Source: Mycobacterium sp. 236(2023) (GTDB taxonomy: Bacteria > Actinomycetota > Actinomycetes > Mycobacteriales > Mycobacteriaceae). From it: DNA of 64,000 nucleotides. This document shows, piece by piece, positions 16,140 to 24,535 of this stretch (position 1 is the first letter of the stretch; the number at the start of each line of letters is the position of its first letter). The translations under genes and the position numbers were made by a program. The stretch spans positions 620,001-684,000 of the forward strand of contig NZ_JARSBP010000004.1 in assembly GCF_029623955.1 (NCBI RefSeq). The letters are read 5' to 3'. Under the pieces are notes generated by a model. The model did not search any database, was not told the DNA's origin, and saw only the letters and a list, made by a program, of their open reading frames with translations.

Positions 16140-16556
16140 ATGGCCAAGCTGACTCGGCTCGGGGAACTCGAGCGCTCCGTCATGGACCACCTGTGGTCTG
16201 CTGGCGAGCCGCAGACCGTGCGTCAGGTGCATGAGGCCCTGGCCGCGCGCCGTGACCTGGCCTACACCACGATCATGACCGTATTGCAGCGGCTGGCGAA
16301 GAAGAATCTCGTCGTGCAGCACCGCGACGATCGCGCCCACCGCTACGCCCCGACCCACGGCCGCGACGAACTCGTTGCCGGACTGATGGTCGACGCACTC
16401 GATCAGGCCGCCGATTCGGGCAGCCGCGAAGCCGCTCTCGTGCATTTCGTCGAGCGCGTGGGCGCCGACGAAGCCGACGCGTTGCGCCGTGCGCTGGCCG
16501 AGTTGGAGGGCAAGCACCGGACCGAAAGACCCGCTGGCGATTCGGGTGTCGCCTGA
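16140..16556 (+). CDS. blaI: BlaI/MecI-family transcriptional repressor
   Basis: A 138-residue winged-helix repressor, the same length as M. tuberculosis BlaI (Rv1846c), which controls blaC and other genes including ATP synthase. The family start LGELERSVMDHLWSAGEP (residues about 7-24) and the recognition helix region YTTIMTVLQRLAKKNL (about 44-59) are both present. The RYAPTHGRDELVAGLMVDAL region should dimerise. The ATG at 16140 is chosen over upstream in-frame starts because residues then begin MAKLTRLGELE, as in the family. The M56 peptidase follows 14 bp later, forming the usual sensor-repressor pair. Confidence 0.93.
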   Translation: MAKLTRLGELERSVMDHLWSAGEPQTVRQVHEALAARRDLAYTTIMTVLQRLAKKNLVVQHRDDRAHRYAPTHGRDELVAGLMVDALDQAADSGSREAALVHFVERVGADEADALRRALAELEGKHRTERPAGDSGVA

Positions 16557-16570
16557 GGGACACTTACTGT

Positions 16571-17506
16571 GTGTCCGCGCTGGCCTTCTCCATCGTCGCC
16601 CTGATTTTGTCGGGGCCGGTGCCTGCGTTGCTGGCGCGTGCCACCTGGCCCCTGCGGGCACCCCGCGCGGCGATCGTGTTGTGGCAGTCGATCGCGCTGG
16701 CCGCGGTGCTGTCGGCGTTTTCGGCGGGAATCGCCATTGCGATACGCCTTTTCGAACCCGGCCCCGACGGCCGTCCCACCGCCACGATCACCAGTGAGAT
16801 CGCCAACCTCGGCTGGCCGTTGTGGGTCGCCTACGTCGTGGTCCTGATCCTCACTCTGGTGATCGGCGCCAGGCTCATCACCTCCGTCCTCAAAGTCGCG
16901 ATCGCGACCCGGCGCCGCCGCGCACACCACCGCATGGTCGTCGACCTCGTCGGCACGCACGACTCCCGGCCGAGAGCCCGCAGCGGGCTGCGTGTCCTCG
17001 ACGTCGACGAGCCACTCGCCTACTGCCTGCCCGGTGTCCGCAGCCGGGTCGTCCTCAGCGAGGGCGCGCTGAAGACGTTGTCCGACAGCGAGGTCGGCGC
17101 CATCCTCGAACATGAGCGCGCCCACCTGCGCGCCCGCCACGACCTCGTACTCGAGATGTTCACCGCGGTGCACGCGGCGTTCCCTCGGTTCGTCCGAAGC
17201 GCGCACGCCCTGTACGCGGTCCGCCTTCTCATCGAGCTTCTCGCCGACGACGCCGCGGTGCGGGCCGAAGGGCCCACCCCGCTGGCTCGCGCTCTGGTGG
17301 CCTGCGCGTCGTCGCGCGCGCCGCGTGGTGCGCTCGCCGCGGGCGGGCCGACGACAGTGGTCCGCGTCCGGCGCCTCGGCGGCAAGCCCAACAGCAGATT
17401 CCTGGCAGCGTGCGCCTATGTCGCCGCCGCTGCAGTCCTGGTCGTTCCCACGGTGGCCTTCGCGGTGCCGTGGTTGAACGAACTGCACCGACTGTTCCTC
17501 GTCTAG
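16571..17506 (+). CDS. M56-family (BlaR/MecR-type) membrane metallopeptidase
   Basis: A 311-residue membrane protein equivalent to Rv1845c. It has transmembrane segments near residues 1-22, 35-55, 80-100 and 275-300. The zinc-peptidase motif HERAH is in ILEHERAHLRARHD near residue 181, preceded by the typical CLPGVRSRVVLSEGAL. It lacks the extracellular penicillin-binding domain of staphylococcal BlaR1, as do mycobacterial homologues. Its likely role is proteolytic relief of BlaI repression in response to a membrane or respiratory signal. The GTG at 16571 lies 14 bp after blaI, so the two form an operon. Confidence 0.9.
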   Translation: MSALAFSIVALILSGPVPALLARATWPLRAPRAAIVLWQSIALAAVLSAFSAGIAIAIRLFEPGPDGRPTATITSEIANLGWPLWVAYVVVLILTLVIGARLITSVLKVAIATRRRRAHHRMVVDLVGTHDSRPRARSGLRVLDVDEPLAYCLPGVRSRVVLSEGALKTLSDSEVGAILEHERAHLRARHDLVLEMFTAVHAAFPRFVRSAHALYAVRLLIELLADDAAVRAEGPTPLARALVACASSRAPRGALAAGGPTTVVRVRRLGGKPNSRFLAACAYVAAAAVLVVPTVAFAVPWLNELHRLFLV

Positions 17507-17604
17507 ACCGGGGGCGAAAACCCGGGGTCCATCGCGTTTGAGTATCAGAGTGTTTTGAGTGCCAGAAGCTGTGCCGCAATCTACGGATCGAAGGGATTTC
17601 GTCT

Positions 17605-19053
17605 ATGAGCTCGACCACGGGTACCGCCCAGATCGGCGTCACCGGCCTTGCCGTCATGGGGTCCAACCTCGCCCGCAACTTCGCATCGCACGGCTACACC
17701 GTGGCGCTGCACAACCGGTCGATCGCCAAGACGGACGCGCTGCTCGCCGAGCACGGGTCCGAGGGCAAGTTCGTGCGCAGCGAGACGATCGCCGAATTCC
17801 TCGACGCGCTGGAGAAGCCGCGCCGCGTCATCATCATGGTCAAGGCCGGTGACCCGACCGATGCGGTGATCAACGAGCTCGCCGACGCCATGGAAGAGGG
17901 CGACATCATCATCGACGGCGGCAATGCGCTCTACACCGACACGATCCGCCGCGAGAAGGCGATCCGCGAGCGTGGCCTGCACTTCGTCGGCGCGGGCATC
18001 TCCGGCGGCGAAGAAGGCGCGCTGAAGGGCCCGTCGATCATGCCCGGTGGCCCCGCCGAGTCCTATAAGTCGCTCGGCCCGCTGCTGGAGGAGATCTCCG
18101 CGCACGTCGACGGCGTGCCGTGCTGCACCCACATCGGGCCCGACGGTGCCGGCCACTTCGTGAAGATGGTGCACAACGGCATCGAGTATTCCGACATGCA
18201 GCTCATCGGCGAGGCCTACCAGCTGCTGCGCGACGGCCTCGGCAAGACGGCACCCGAGATCGCCGACGTCTTCGACGAGTGGAACAAGGGCGACCTGGAC
18301 AGCTTCCTGATCGAGATCACCGCGCAGGTGCTCAAGCAGACCGACGCAAAGACCGGCAAGCCGTTGGTCGACCTGATCCTCGACGAGGCCGAGCAGAAGG
18401 GCACCGGCCGCTGGACCGTGAAGTCCGCGCTCGATCTGGGCGTGCCGGTCACCGGTATCGCTGAGGCCGTGTTCGCCCGCGCCCTGTCGGGATCGGTGGC
18501 GCAGCGCAAGGCCACCACCGGGCTGGCGTCCGGAGATCTCGGCGAAAAGCCAACGGACGCAGCGCAGTTCACCGAGGACATCCGCCAGGCGCTGTACGCG
18601 TCGAAGATCATCGCCTACGCGCAGGGTTTCAACCAGATCCAGGCCGGCTCCAACGAGTACGACTGGGGCATCAAGCCCGGCGACATGGCCAGGATCTGGC
18701 GCGGCGGCTGCATCATCCGGGCGAAGTTCCTCAATCGGATCACCGAAGCCTTCGACAACAATGCCGCCCTGCCCACGCTGATCGTCGACCCGTACTTCCG
18801 TGATGCCATCGAAGCGGCGATCGACAGCTGGCGCCGCGTGGTCGTCAAGGCCACCGAGCTGGGCATCCCGATCCCGGGCTTCAGCTCGGCGCTGTCCTAC
18901 TACGACGGCCTGCGCACCGAACGGCTGCCCGCCGCGCTGACCCAGGGCCTGCGCGATTTCTTCGGGGCCCACACCTACGGTCGCATCGACACCGATCCCG
19001 AGAAGCGGTTCCACACATTGTGGAGCGGCGATCGCAGCGAGGTGGAGGCCTGA
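17605..19053 (+). CDS. gnd1: 6-phosphogluconate dehydrogenase, decarboxylating
   Basis: A 482-residue enzyme of the oxidative pentose phosphate pathway that converts 6-phosphogluconate to ribulose 5-phosphate and carbon dioxide, making NADPH. The N-terminal Rossmann motif is GLAVMGSNLARNFASHG near residue 13. The substrate loop is GAGISGGEEGALKGPSIMPG near 130, and the catalytic Lys is in FVKMVHNGIEYSDMQLI near 184. The length fits the long (GndA/NADP) family. The ATG has a purine-rich GAAGGGAT upstream. It corresponds to Rv1844c and is followed after 24 bp by guaB1, the same order as in M. tuberculosis. Confidence 0.97.
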   Translation: MSSTTGTAQIGVTGLAVMGSNLARNFASHGYTVALHNRSIAKTDALLAEHGSEGKFVRSETIAEFLDALEKPRRVIIMVKAGDPTDAVINELADAMEEGDIIIDGGNALYTDTIRREKAIRERGLHFVGAGISGGEEGALKGPSIMPGGPAESYKSLGPLLEEISAHVDGVPCCTHIGPDGAGHFVKMVHNGIEYSDMQLIGEAYQLLRDGLGKTAPEIADVFDEWNKGDLDSFLIEITAQVLKQTDAKTGKPLVDLILDEAEQKGTGRWTVKSALDLGVPVTGIAEAVFARALSGSVAQRKATTGLASGDLGEKPTDAAQFTEDIRQALYASKIIAYAQGFNQIQAGSNEYDWGIKPGDMARIWRGGCIIRAKFLNRITEAFDNNAALPTLIVDPYFRDAIEAAIDSWRRVVVKATELGIPIPGFSSALSYYDGLRTERLPAALTQGLRDFFGAHTYGRIDTDPEKRFHTLWSGDRSEVEA

Positions 19054-19077
19054 CGCGGCCCCACTAAACTCGGGGTC

Positions 19078-20517
19078 GTGAAGTTCCTCGATGGCCACCG
19101 GCCGGCGTACGACCTGACCTACAACGATGTCTTCATCGTGCCGGGGCGATCCGACGTCCCGTCGCGATTCGACGTGGACCTGTCGACGGTCGACGGGTCA
19201 GGAACCACCATCCCTGTCGTCGTTGCGAACATGACCGCGGTGGCGGGTCGCCGGATGGCCGAGACGGTCGCCCGCCGCGGCGGAATCGTTGTTCTGCCGC
19301 AAGACCTCCCGCTGTCCGCTGTCCGGCACACGGTGGACTTCGTCAAGAGCCGCGACACCGTGGTCGACACTCCGGTGACGCTGTCCTCCGACGACTCGGT
19401 GTCCGACGCCAGCGCGCTGATCCACAAGCGGGCGCACGGCGCGGCCGTCGTCGTCGACGGTGACAACCGCCCCATCGGCCTGGTCACCGAGTCCAGCTGC
19501 CGCGGCGTGGACCGCTTCACCAGGGTCAGCGACATCGCGATCCCGGATTTCGTGACCGCACCCGTCGGCACCGAGCCGCGCAAGGTGTTCGATCTCCTCG
19601 AGCACGCCCACGTGGGCGTCGCCGTGCTGACCGAGGCCGACGGATCACTGGCCGGTGTGCTGACCCGCACCGGCGCCATCCGGGCCGGCATCTACGCACC
19701 TGCGGTCGACGCCAAGGGCCGGCTGCGGATCGCGACGGCCGTCGGGATCAACGGCGACGTCGCGGCCAAAGCGCGCGAGTTGGCCGAGGCCGGTTCGGAC
19801 CTCCTCGTCATCGACACCGCGCACGGCCATCAGCAAAAGATGCTCGACGCCATCGAAGCGGTCGCCGCCCTGGACCTGGGTCTTCCGCTGGCGGCGGGCA
19901 ACGTCGTCTCGGCGGCGGGCACCCGTGACCTGATCAACGCGGGTGCGTCGATCGTCAAGGTCGGCGTCGGCCCCGGCGCCATGTGCACCACCAGGATGAT
20001 GACCGGCGTGGGCCGTCCGCAGTTCTCCGCGGTCGTCGAATGCTCCTCTGCTGCAAAGGAACTCGGGGGGCACGTATGGGCCGACGGCGGAGTGCGGCAC
20101 CCGCGCGACGTGGCGCTCGCGCTTGCCGCCGGTGCGTCGAACGTGATGATCGGATCCTGGTTCGCGGGTACCTATGAATCCCCCGGCGACCTGATGCACG
20201 ACCGCGACCTTCGGCCGTACAAGGAGAGCTACGGGATGGCGTCCAAGCGCGCCGTCGCGGCCCGCACGGCGGCCGACAGCGCGTTCGACCGCGCCCGCAA
20301 AGGCCTCTTCGAGGAGGGCATTTCCAGCTCGCGGATGGGACTGGACCCGGTGCGCGGCGGCGTGGAGGATCTCATCGATCACATCACCTCGGGCGTCCGC
20401 AGCACATGCACCTACGTCGGAGCCTCGACGCTGCCCGATCTGCACGACAACGTCGTCCTCGGCGTGCAATCAGCCGCCGGCTTCGCCGAGGGGCACCCGC
20501 TCCCGACCGGTTGGTGA
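19078..20517 (+). CDS. guaB1: GuaB1-family IMP dehydrogenase-related protein (GMP reductase type)
   Basis: A 479-residue protein of the IMPDH/GMP reductase family with a TIM barrel interrupted by a pair of CBS domains (about residues 95-210). The catalytic Cys loop is VGPGAMCTTRMMTG near residue 300, differing from the IMPDH consensus GPGSICTTR. In mycobacteria the GuaB1 branch works as a GMP reductase (GMP to IMP, NADPH), while GuaB2 is the essential IMP dehydrogenase. I assign GMP reductase by orthology to Rv1843c. The start is GTG at 19078. The last 48 bp overlap, tail to tail, the ABC-transporter ATPase gene on the other strand. Confidence 0.93.
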   Translation: MKFLDGHRPAYDLTYNDVFIVPGRSDVPSRFDVDLSTVDGSGTTIPVVVANMTAVAGRRMAETVARRGGIVVLPQDLPLSAVRHTVDFVKSRDTVVDTPVTLSSDDSVSDASALIHKRAHGAAVVVDGDNRPIGLVTESSCRGVDRFTRVSDIAIPDFVTAPVGTEPRKVFDLLEHAHVGVAVLTEADGSLAGVLTRTGAIRAGIYAPAVDAKGRLRIATAVGINGDVAAKARELAEAGSDLLVIDTAHGHQQKMLDAIEAVAALDLGLPLAAGNVVSAAGTRDLINAGASIVKVGVGPGAMCTTRMMTGVGRPQFSAVVECSSAAKELGGHVWADGGVRHPRDVALALAAGASNVMIGSWFAGTYESPGDLMHDRDLRPYKESYGMASKRAVAARTAADSAFDRARKGLFEEGISSSRMGLDPVRGGVEDLIDHITSGVRSTCTYVGASTLPDLHDNVVLGVQSAAGFAEGHPLPTGW

Positions 20518-21540
20518 CGGATACGCCAGGACGTCGCCGATGACGGCGAGGCCGACGCGGTCCCCCGCCGACGGGGCGGCCCCGCCGGAGCCGCGCAACC
20601 TCAGCGGGGACCCGTCGGGCAGCCTGACGTGAACGGTGGTCTCGGCTCCGTAGAACCGGCTTGCGGTCACCGTCGCCGCAGATCCCGATCCGTCGGCGGT
20701 GATCGTCACCTGCTCGGGCCGGAGTACGACGACGACCTCGCCGTCGACGAGTGGCTGCGCGGCAGGCAGGACGCCGAGCGGAGAGTCGAGCATCCCGCCG
20801 ACGACCCGGCCCGCCAATTCGACTGTGGCGCCGACGAATCGGGCTGCCGCCAGCGTCGACGGAAAACGGTAGAGCTGCGCAGGGGTGCCGTGCTGGGCGA
20901 GCGTGCCGTCCATCAACAGCGCGACCGAGTCCGCCAGGGAGAGCGCTTCGGCCTGGTCATGGGTGACCAACAGTGCCGTGGTCTGCGTCTCGCGCAGAAT
21001 CGCGGCGATGTCCTCCCGGACCCTCATCCGTAATCCGGCGTCCAGCGCGGCGAAGGGTTCGTCGAGCAGCAGCACCCGCGGCTGCGCCGCCAGCGCCCGT
21101 GCGAGCGCGACCCGCTGCTGCTGACCACCCGACAGTTCGTGCGGGCGGGCCCGGCCGAGACCCTCCAGGCCGACCACTTCCAGCCAATGATCCACCACCG
21201 CACCAGGATTGGCGCGGCGGCCGCGGTCCAGTCCGAACGTGATGTTGGCGCCGACGTCCAGATGCGGGAAGAGTGCGCCTTCCTGGGGCATCAGACCGAC
21301 CCGGCGCCGGTGGGCCGGAACCGTCAGCACGTCACGGCCGCCGATGCGCACGGTGCCGGCGTCGGGGTCTTCAAAGCCGGCCAGGATCCGCAGCAGGGTG
21401 GTCTTACCGCAGCCCGACGGTCCGAGCACTGCCGTGATGGTGCCCGCCGGTGCCTCCAGGTCGATGCCCCGCAAGACCGTTAGGTCGCCGAACGACTTGT
21501 GGACTCCAGCGACGATGACGTCGGCGGGTGCGTCAGTCAA
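20470..21540 (-). CDS. ABC transporter ATPase, ferric-iron (FbpC) type
   Basis: A 356-residue ATPase energising the adjacent permease. Walker A is GPSGCGKTT near residue 40, the Q-loop is in LMPQEGALFPHL near 85, the ABC signature is ELSGGQQQR near 136, and Walker B is VLLLDEPFAALD near 158. An H-loop His and a C-terminal TOBE-like regulatory domain (about 240-340) follow. The combination with a two-domain permease and a FutA/FbpA-like binding protein points to ferric iron, though polyamine or thiamine importers share this architecture. It overlaps the permease gene by 8 bp and the convergent guaB1 by 48 bp. Confidence 0.88.
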   Translation of the reverse strand: MTDAPADVIVAGVHKSFGDLTVLRGIDLEAPAGTITAVLGPSGCGKTTLLRILAGFEDPDAGTVRIGGRDVLTVPAHRRRVGLMPQEGALFPHLDVGANITFGLDRGRRANPGAVVDHWLEVVGLEGLGRARPHELSGGQQQRVALARALAAQPRVLLLDEPFAALDAGLRMRVREDIAAILRETQTTALLVTHDQAEALSLADSVALLMDGTLAQHGTPAQLYRFPSTLAAARFVGATVELAGRVVGGMLDSPLGVLPAAQPLVDGEVVVVLRPEQVTITADGSGSAATVTASRFYGAETTVHVRLPDGSPLRLRGSGGAAPSAGDRVGLAVIGDVLAYPSPTGRERVPLGEAGG

Positions 21541-23083
21541 CGCGGACCTCCCCTGACAGATTGGCGCTCCACAGTCCGAGCACCGCGGTGGGTATCGCGG
21601 CGAACACCACCAGCGCAGCAGCGTACGGGGCCGCCTCGGCGTAATCGCTGACGAAGCTGTGCGCCCAGAGCCGGGTGGCCAGCGTGTCGGTTCCGGTCGG
21701 GTGCAGCAGAAGCGTCACCGGCAGTTCCTTCATGCAGGTGAGCAGGACCAGGCCCGCGCCGGCCGCGATCCCGGGCAACGCGCCGCGCGCCGTCACCGAC
21801 AGGAAGGCGAACAGCGGCCCCCGGCCCAGCGATCGCGCCACCTCCTCGAGACGGATCGGGGCCGCCTCCACCGCGGACCGGATCGAGCCGACGGCCAGGG
21901 GGATGAACAGCACCGCATACCCCAGGATCAGCAACGGTTCCTCCTGGTAGATAGGCCGGAGCAGCAGCACGCCGACGGAGACCATCGCGATCGCCACCAC
22001 GATCGAAGGCAGGCCGTGGGAAAGGTAGCTGGCGCCTTCGAGCATGCGCGTCGCGCGGCTGCGGTAGCGCGCGGCCAGCACGCCGAGCGGCATCGCCGCC
22101 AGCGTGCACACCACCGCGGCGGCCAGCGACAGCCAGATAGTCGCGGTCAGGGCGGACAGCCACTCGGCGCGGTTCCAGCGGATCCCGCCGGCCGTCAGCC
22201 AATCGGCGAGCTCGGCGAACGGCACCACCAGCGCCGCCGCCAGCACGATCAGGGCGGGGGCCAGTGCGACCGCCCGCCACCGGCCCAGCGGGTTCACCGG
22301 GGCCGGACGCGGTGTCCCAGAACCGACCCGCGCCGCCGCCGCCCGGCCACGCGCGCGATGCTCGGCGAGGACCAGAGCCACCGCGATGACGAGCAGGATC
22401 AACGACAGCACTGCGGCGCGGGCCGGATTGAAGCCCGACCGATAGGCGCCGTAGATGACCCAGGTGAACGCCTCGTACCGCATCGCCGCAACGGCACCGA
22501 AGTCGCTGAGCACATACAGCGCGACCAGCAGTGCACCTGCGGCGATCGCCGCCCGGGACTGCCGCAGCGTCACGCGGAACAGCACCGCGGGCCCGCTCAA
22601 ACCCAACGAGCGGGCCACCTCCTCCTGGGCGGGATCGACCCGCGACAGCGCTGCCATCGTCGTCATCATGACCAGCGGATAGCTCACCAGCGTCAGCACC
22701 AGCGCCGCACCCCAGAACCCCGCGATGCCCGGCGCCGTCGACACCCACAGGTAGCTGAGCAGGTAACTGGGCATGGCCAGGGGAAGCGTCAGCGCCACCG
22801 TCAGCATCCGCCTGCCGGGGAGGTCCGTGCGATTGATCAGGATCGCGAACCCGACCCCGAGGACCACGCACGCCGCGGTGACGACGCCGACGAGCAGCGC
22901 CGACCGTCCGACGAGCTCGAACGTGCGTGGCTGGACGAGTTCCCGGATGACGAAGCCGATACCGCGCTCATTGGCGCGCTGGGCCAGGTAGATCAGCGGC
23001 AGCAGCGTCGCAGCTGCCACCAGGGCGGCCGCCGCCACCAGCAGGACCGGTGCCCGCGACCGCCCGGAGTGATGCGGCATCAC
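21533..23083 (-). CDS. ABC transporter permease, fused two-domain (FbpB type)
   Basis: A 516-residue membrane protein with about twelve transmembrane helices formed by two binding-protein-dependent permease domains in tandem. Each half carries an EAA loop, EEVARSLGLSGPAVLF near residue 155 and EEVARSLGRGPLFAFL near residue 430, the sites that dock on the ATPase. This fused arrangement is typical of FbpB/SfuB ferric iron permeases. It lies 4 bp after the binding-protein gene and overlaps the ATPase gene by 8 bp, so the three form one operon. Confidence 0.9.
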   Translation of the reverse strand: MMPHHSGRSRAPVLLVAAAALVAAATLLPLIYLAQRANERGIGFVIRELVQPRTFELVGRSALLVGVVTAACVVLGVGFAILINRTDLPGRRMLTVALTLPLAMPSYLLSYLWVSTAPGIAGFWGAALVLTLVSYPLVMMTTMAALSRVDPAQEEVARSLGLSGPAVLFRVTLRQSRAAIAAGALLVALYVLSDFGAVAAMRYEAFTWVIYGAYRSGFNPARAAVLSLILLVIAVALVLAEHRARGRAAAARVGSGTPRPAPVNPLGRWRAVALAPALIVLAAALVVPFAELADWLTAGGIRWNRAEWLSALTATIWLSLAAAVVCTLAAMPLGVLAARYRSRATRMLEGASYLSHGLPSIVVAIAMVSVGVLLLRPIYQEEPLLILGYAVLFIPLAVGSIRSAVEAAPIRLEEVARSLGRGPLFAFLSVTARGALPGIAAGAGLVLLTCMKELPVTLLLHPTGTDTLATRLWAHSFVSDYAEAAPYAAALVVFAAIPTAVLGLWSANLSGEVRVD

Positions 23084-23087
23084 CTGC

Positions 23088-24149
23088 TCAGTTGGTCAGC
23101 AGCCCGGTCTCGACGAGCATCTCCTGGGTTGCTTCGAGATCGTCGAGTTGGGAGAGGTCGACAGCGGGCGGCTGCAGATCGGCGAGGGCCGGCATGTCGC
23201 CGTTGGGGGCGATGCCGGCGATGAGCGGGTACTCGGTGGTCTCGGTGGCGAAGTACTCCTGCCCCGCGGTGCTGACCAGGTAGGCGGCGAGTTCCTGGGC
23301 CTGCTCGGGATGCGACGCCGACTTCAGCACACCGACGCCGGCGACGTTGACGAGCCCGCCCGGGTCGCCCGGCGCCATGAATTGGTTGCGTGCCTTCACC
23401 TGATCTGCCGAGGTGCTGTTGATCAATTCGTAGAGGTAGTAGTGGTTGGTCAGGCCCAGTGGCACCTCACCCGAGTTGACGGCGTCGCGCAGCGGACCGT
23501 TGCCCTCGTAGGGCCGCGGCTCCTGCGCGGCGAAGGCCTGCAACCACTGACGTGCGGCGTCATCCCCGCGGGTGACGCGAAGCCCCGTGACGAACGCCTG
23601 CCACGACGCATTGCTCGGGGCGAATCCGATTTTGCCCTTCCACTCCGGCGCAAGAAGTCCGTCGATCGTGTCCGGGACAGTCGGAGCGAGTTCGGGGTTG
23701 TAGACGATGACGCGGGCACGCCCGGACACGCCGACCCACGTTCCGTCGGCGGCCGAGTAGCTGGCCGGGACGGCGGCCAAGGTCTCCGGGTTGATCGGTG
23801 CGAACAGGCCGGCCTTGGAGACGGCCCCGAGCGCGCCTGCGTCCTGCGACAGGAACACATCGGCGGGCGACGCGTCGCCCTCGGTGATCAGCTGGGCAGC
23901 GAGTTCTCCGGATCCGGCATAGCGGGCCTCGACCTCGACGCCGGTGTCGGCGGTGAACTTCTCCAGCAGCGGCGCGATCAGATCCTCGCTGCGTCCCGAG
24001 TAGACGACGACCTTGTCCGCGTCTGCGCCGCTGGCGCCCGAATCTCCGGAGTCGGATCCCGATCCGCATGCCGTGAGAGACAGAGCCAGTGCGGCGGCCG
24101 AGACCGCCGTGGTGATCCGGGCGAACCGCCCGCTGGGGAACGTGAACAT
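23088..24149 (-). CDS. Ferric-iron type extracellular solute-binding lipoprotein
   Basis: A 353-residue periplasmic binding lipoprotein. After a basic start and hydrophobic stretch, the lipobox LSLTAC places the lipidated Cys near residue 28, followed by a Gly/Ser/Asp linker. The mature domain begins VVVYSGRSEDLI, the FbpA/FutA pattern, with DVFLSQDAGALGA near 110 and GRARVIVYNPEL near 150. The ATG at 24149 was chosen because an upstream GTG at 24224 would put 25 non-signal-like residues before the signal peptide. No iron box was found upstream, so iron regulation of this operon is not supported by the sequence. Confidence 0.87.
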   Translation of the reverse strand: MFTFPSGRFARITTAVSAAALALSLTACGSGSDSGDSGASGADADKVVVYSGRSEDLIAPLLEKFTADTGVEVEARYAGSGELAAQLITEGDASPADVFLSQDAGALGAVSKAGLFAPINPETLAAVPASYSAADGTWVGVSGRARVIVYNPELAPTVPDTIDGLLAPEWKGKIGFAPSNASWQAFVTGLRVTRGDDAARQWLQAFAAQEPRPYEGNGPLRDAVNSGEVPLGLTNHYYLYELINSTSADQVKARNQFMAPGDPGGLVNVAGVGVLKSASHPEQAQELAAYLVSTAGQEYFATETTEYPLIAGIAPNGDMPALADLQPPAVDLSQLDDLEATQEMLVETGLLTN

Positions 24150-24535
24150 GGGCGAGGTGACCTGAGCCTTTCGTGGGGCGGCAACGCTGCCGGCGAGCAA
24201 GCACGGTGGCGCCCAACGTATCACCCTGTGAAGTCACTGTGAGGGCCGAACGCGTCGGCCCGGCTAACCGACGCAGTGTGCCGTCAGCCGTTGAGATTCC
24301 GCTAACATGTGTTGACAATCAGCTGATTTCGCGCTTCACGACGGATGCGCGCAGAAGCCGCTGTCGACGAAAGGGACCAGGTGCCGCAGGCACTGGATGG
24401 AGACCCATCCGAGCCGGCCATCGCCGGCGAACGGTCTGACCACCAACCCTGCGACGCCGAGCCGTCCAGTACATTGCCGGGTCGCAAACCCGGCTCCCCG
24501 CGGAATCGCGATGACACTTCGGCCGGAGCGTGCCG
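24150..24535. promoter_or_regulatory. Divergent intergenic region and structured leader
   Basis: This 386-bp region lies between the binding-protein gene (minus) and the CBS protein gene (plus). The half nearest the CBS gene is rich in inverted repeats. One is gccgggt at 24476-24482 with its complement acccggc at 24488-24494 around a 5-nt loop. Another is the GCCGGC pair near 24413-24428. No known riboswitch was recognised. A small open frame across it has no ribosome site or coding bias worth trusting. Confidence 0.4.

Noticed and set aside
17507..17604. GC-rich dyad gaccgggggcgaaaacccggggtcc as a terminator after the M56 peptidase gene
   Set aside because: Pairing is imperfect and registers are ambiguous; no clear T tract follows, so it was not listed.
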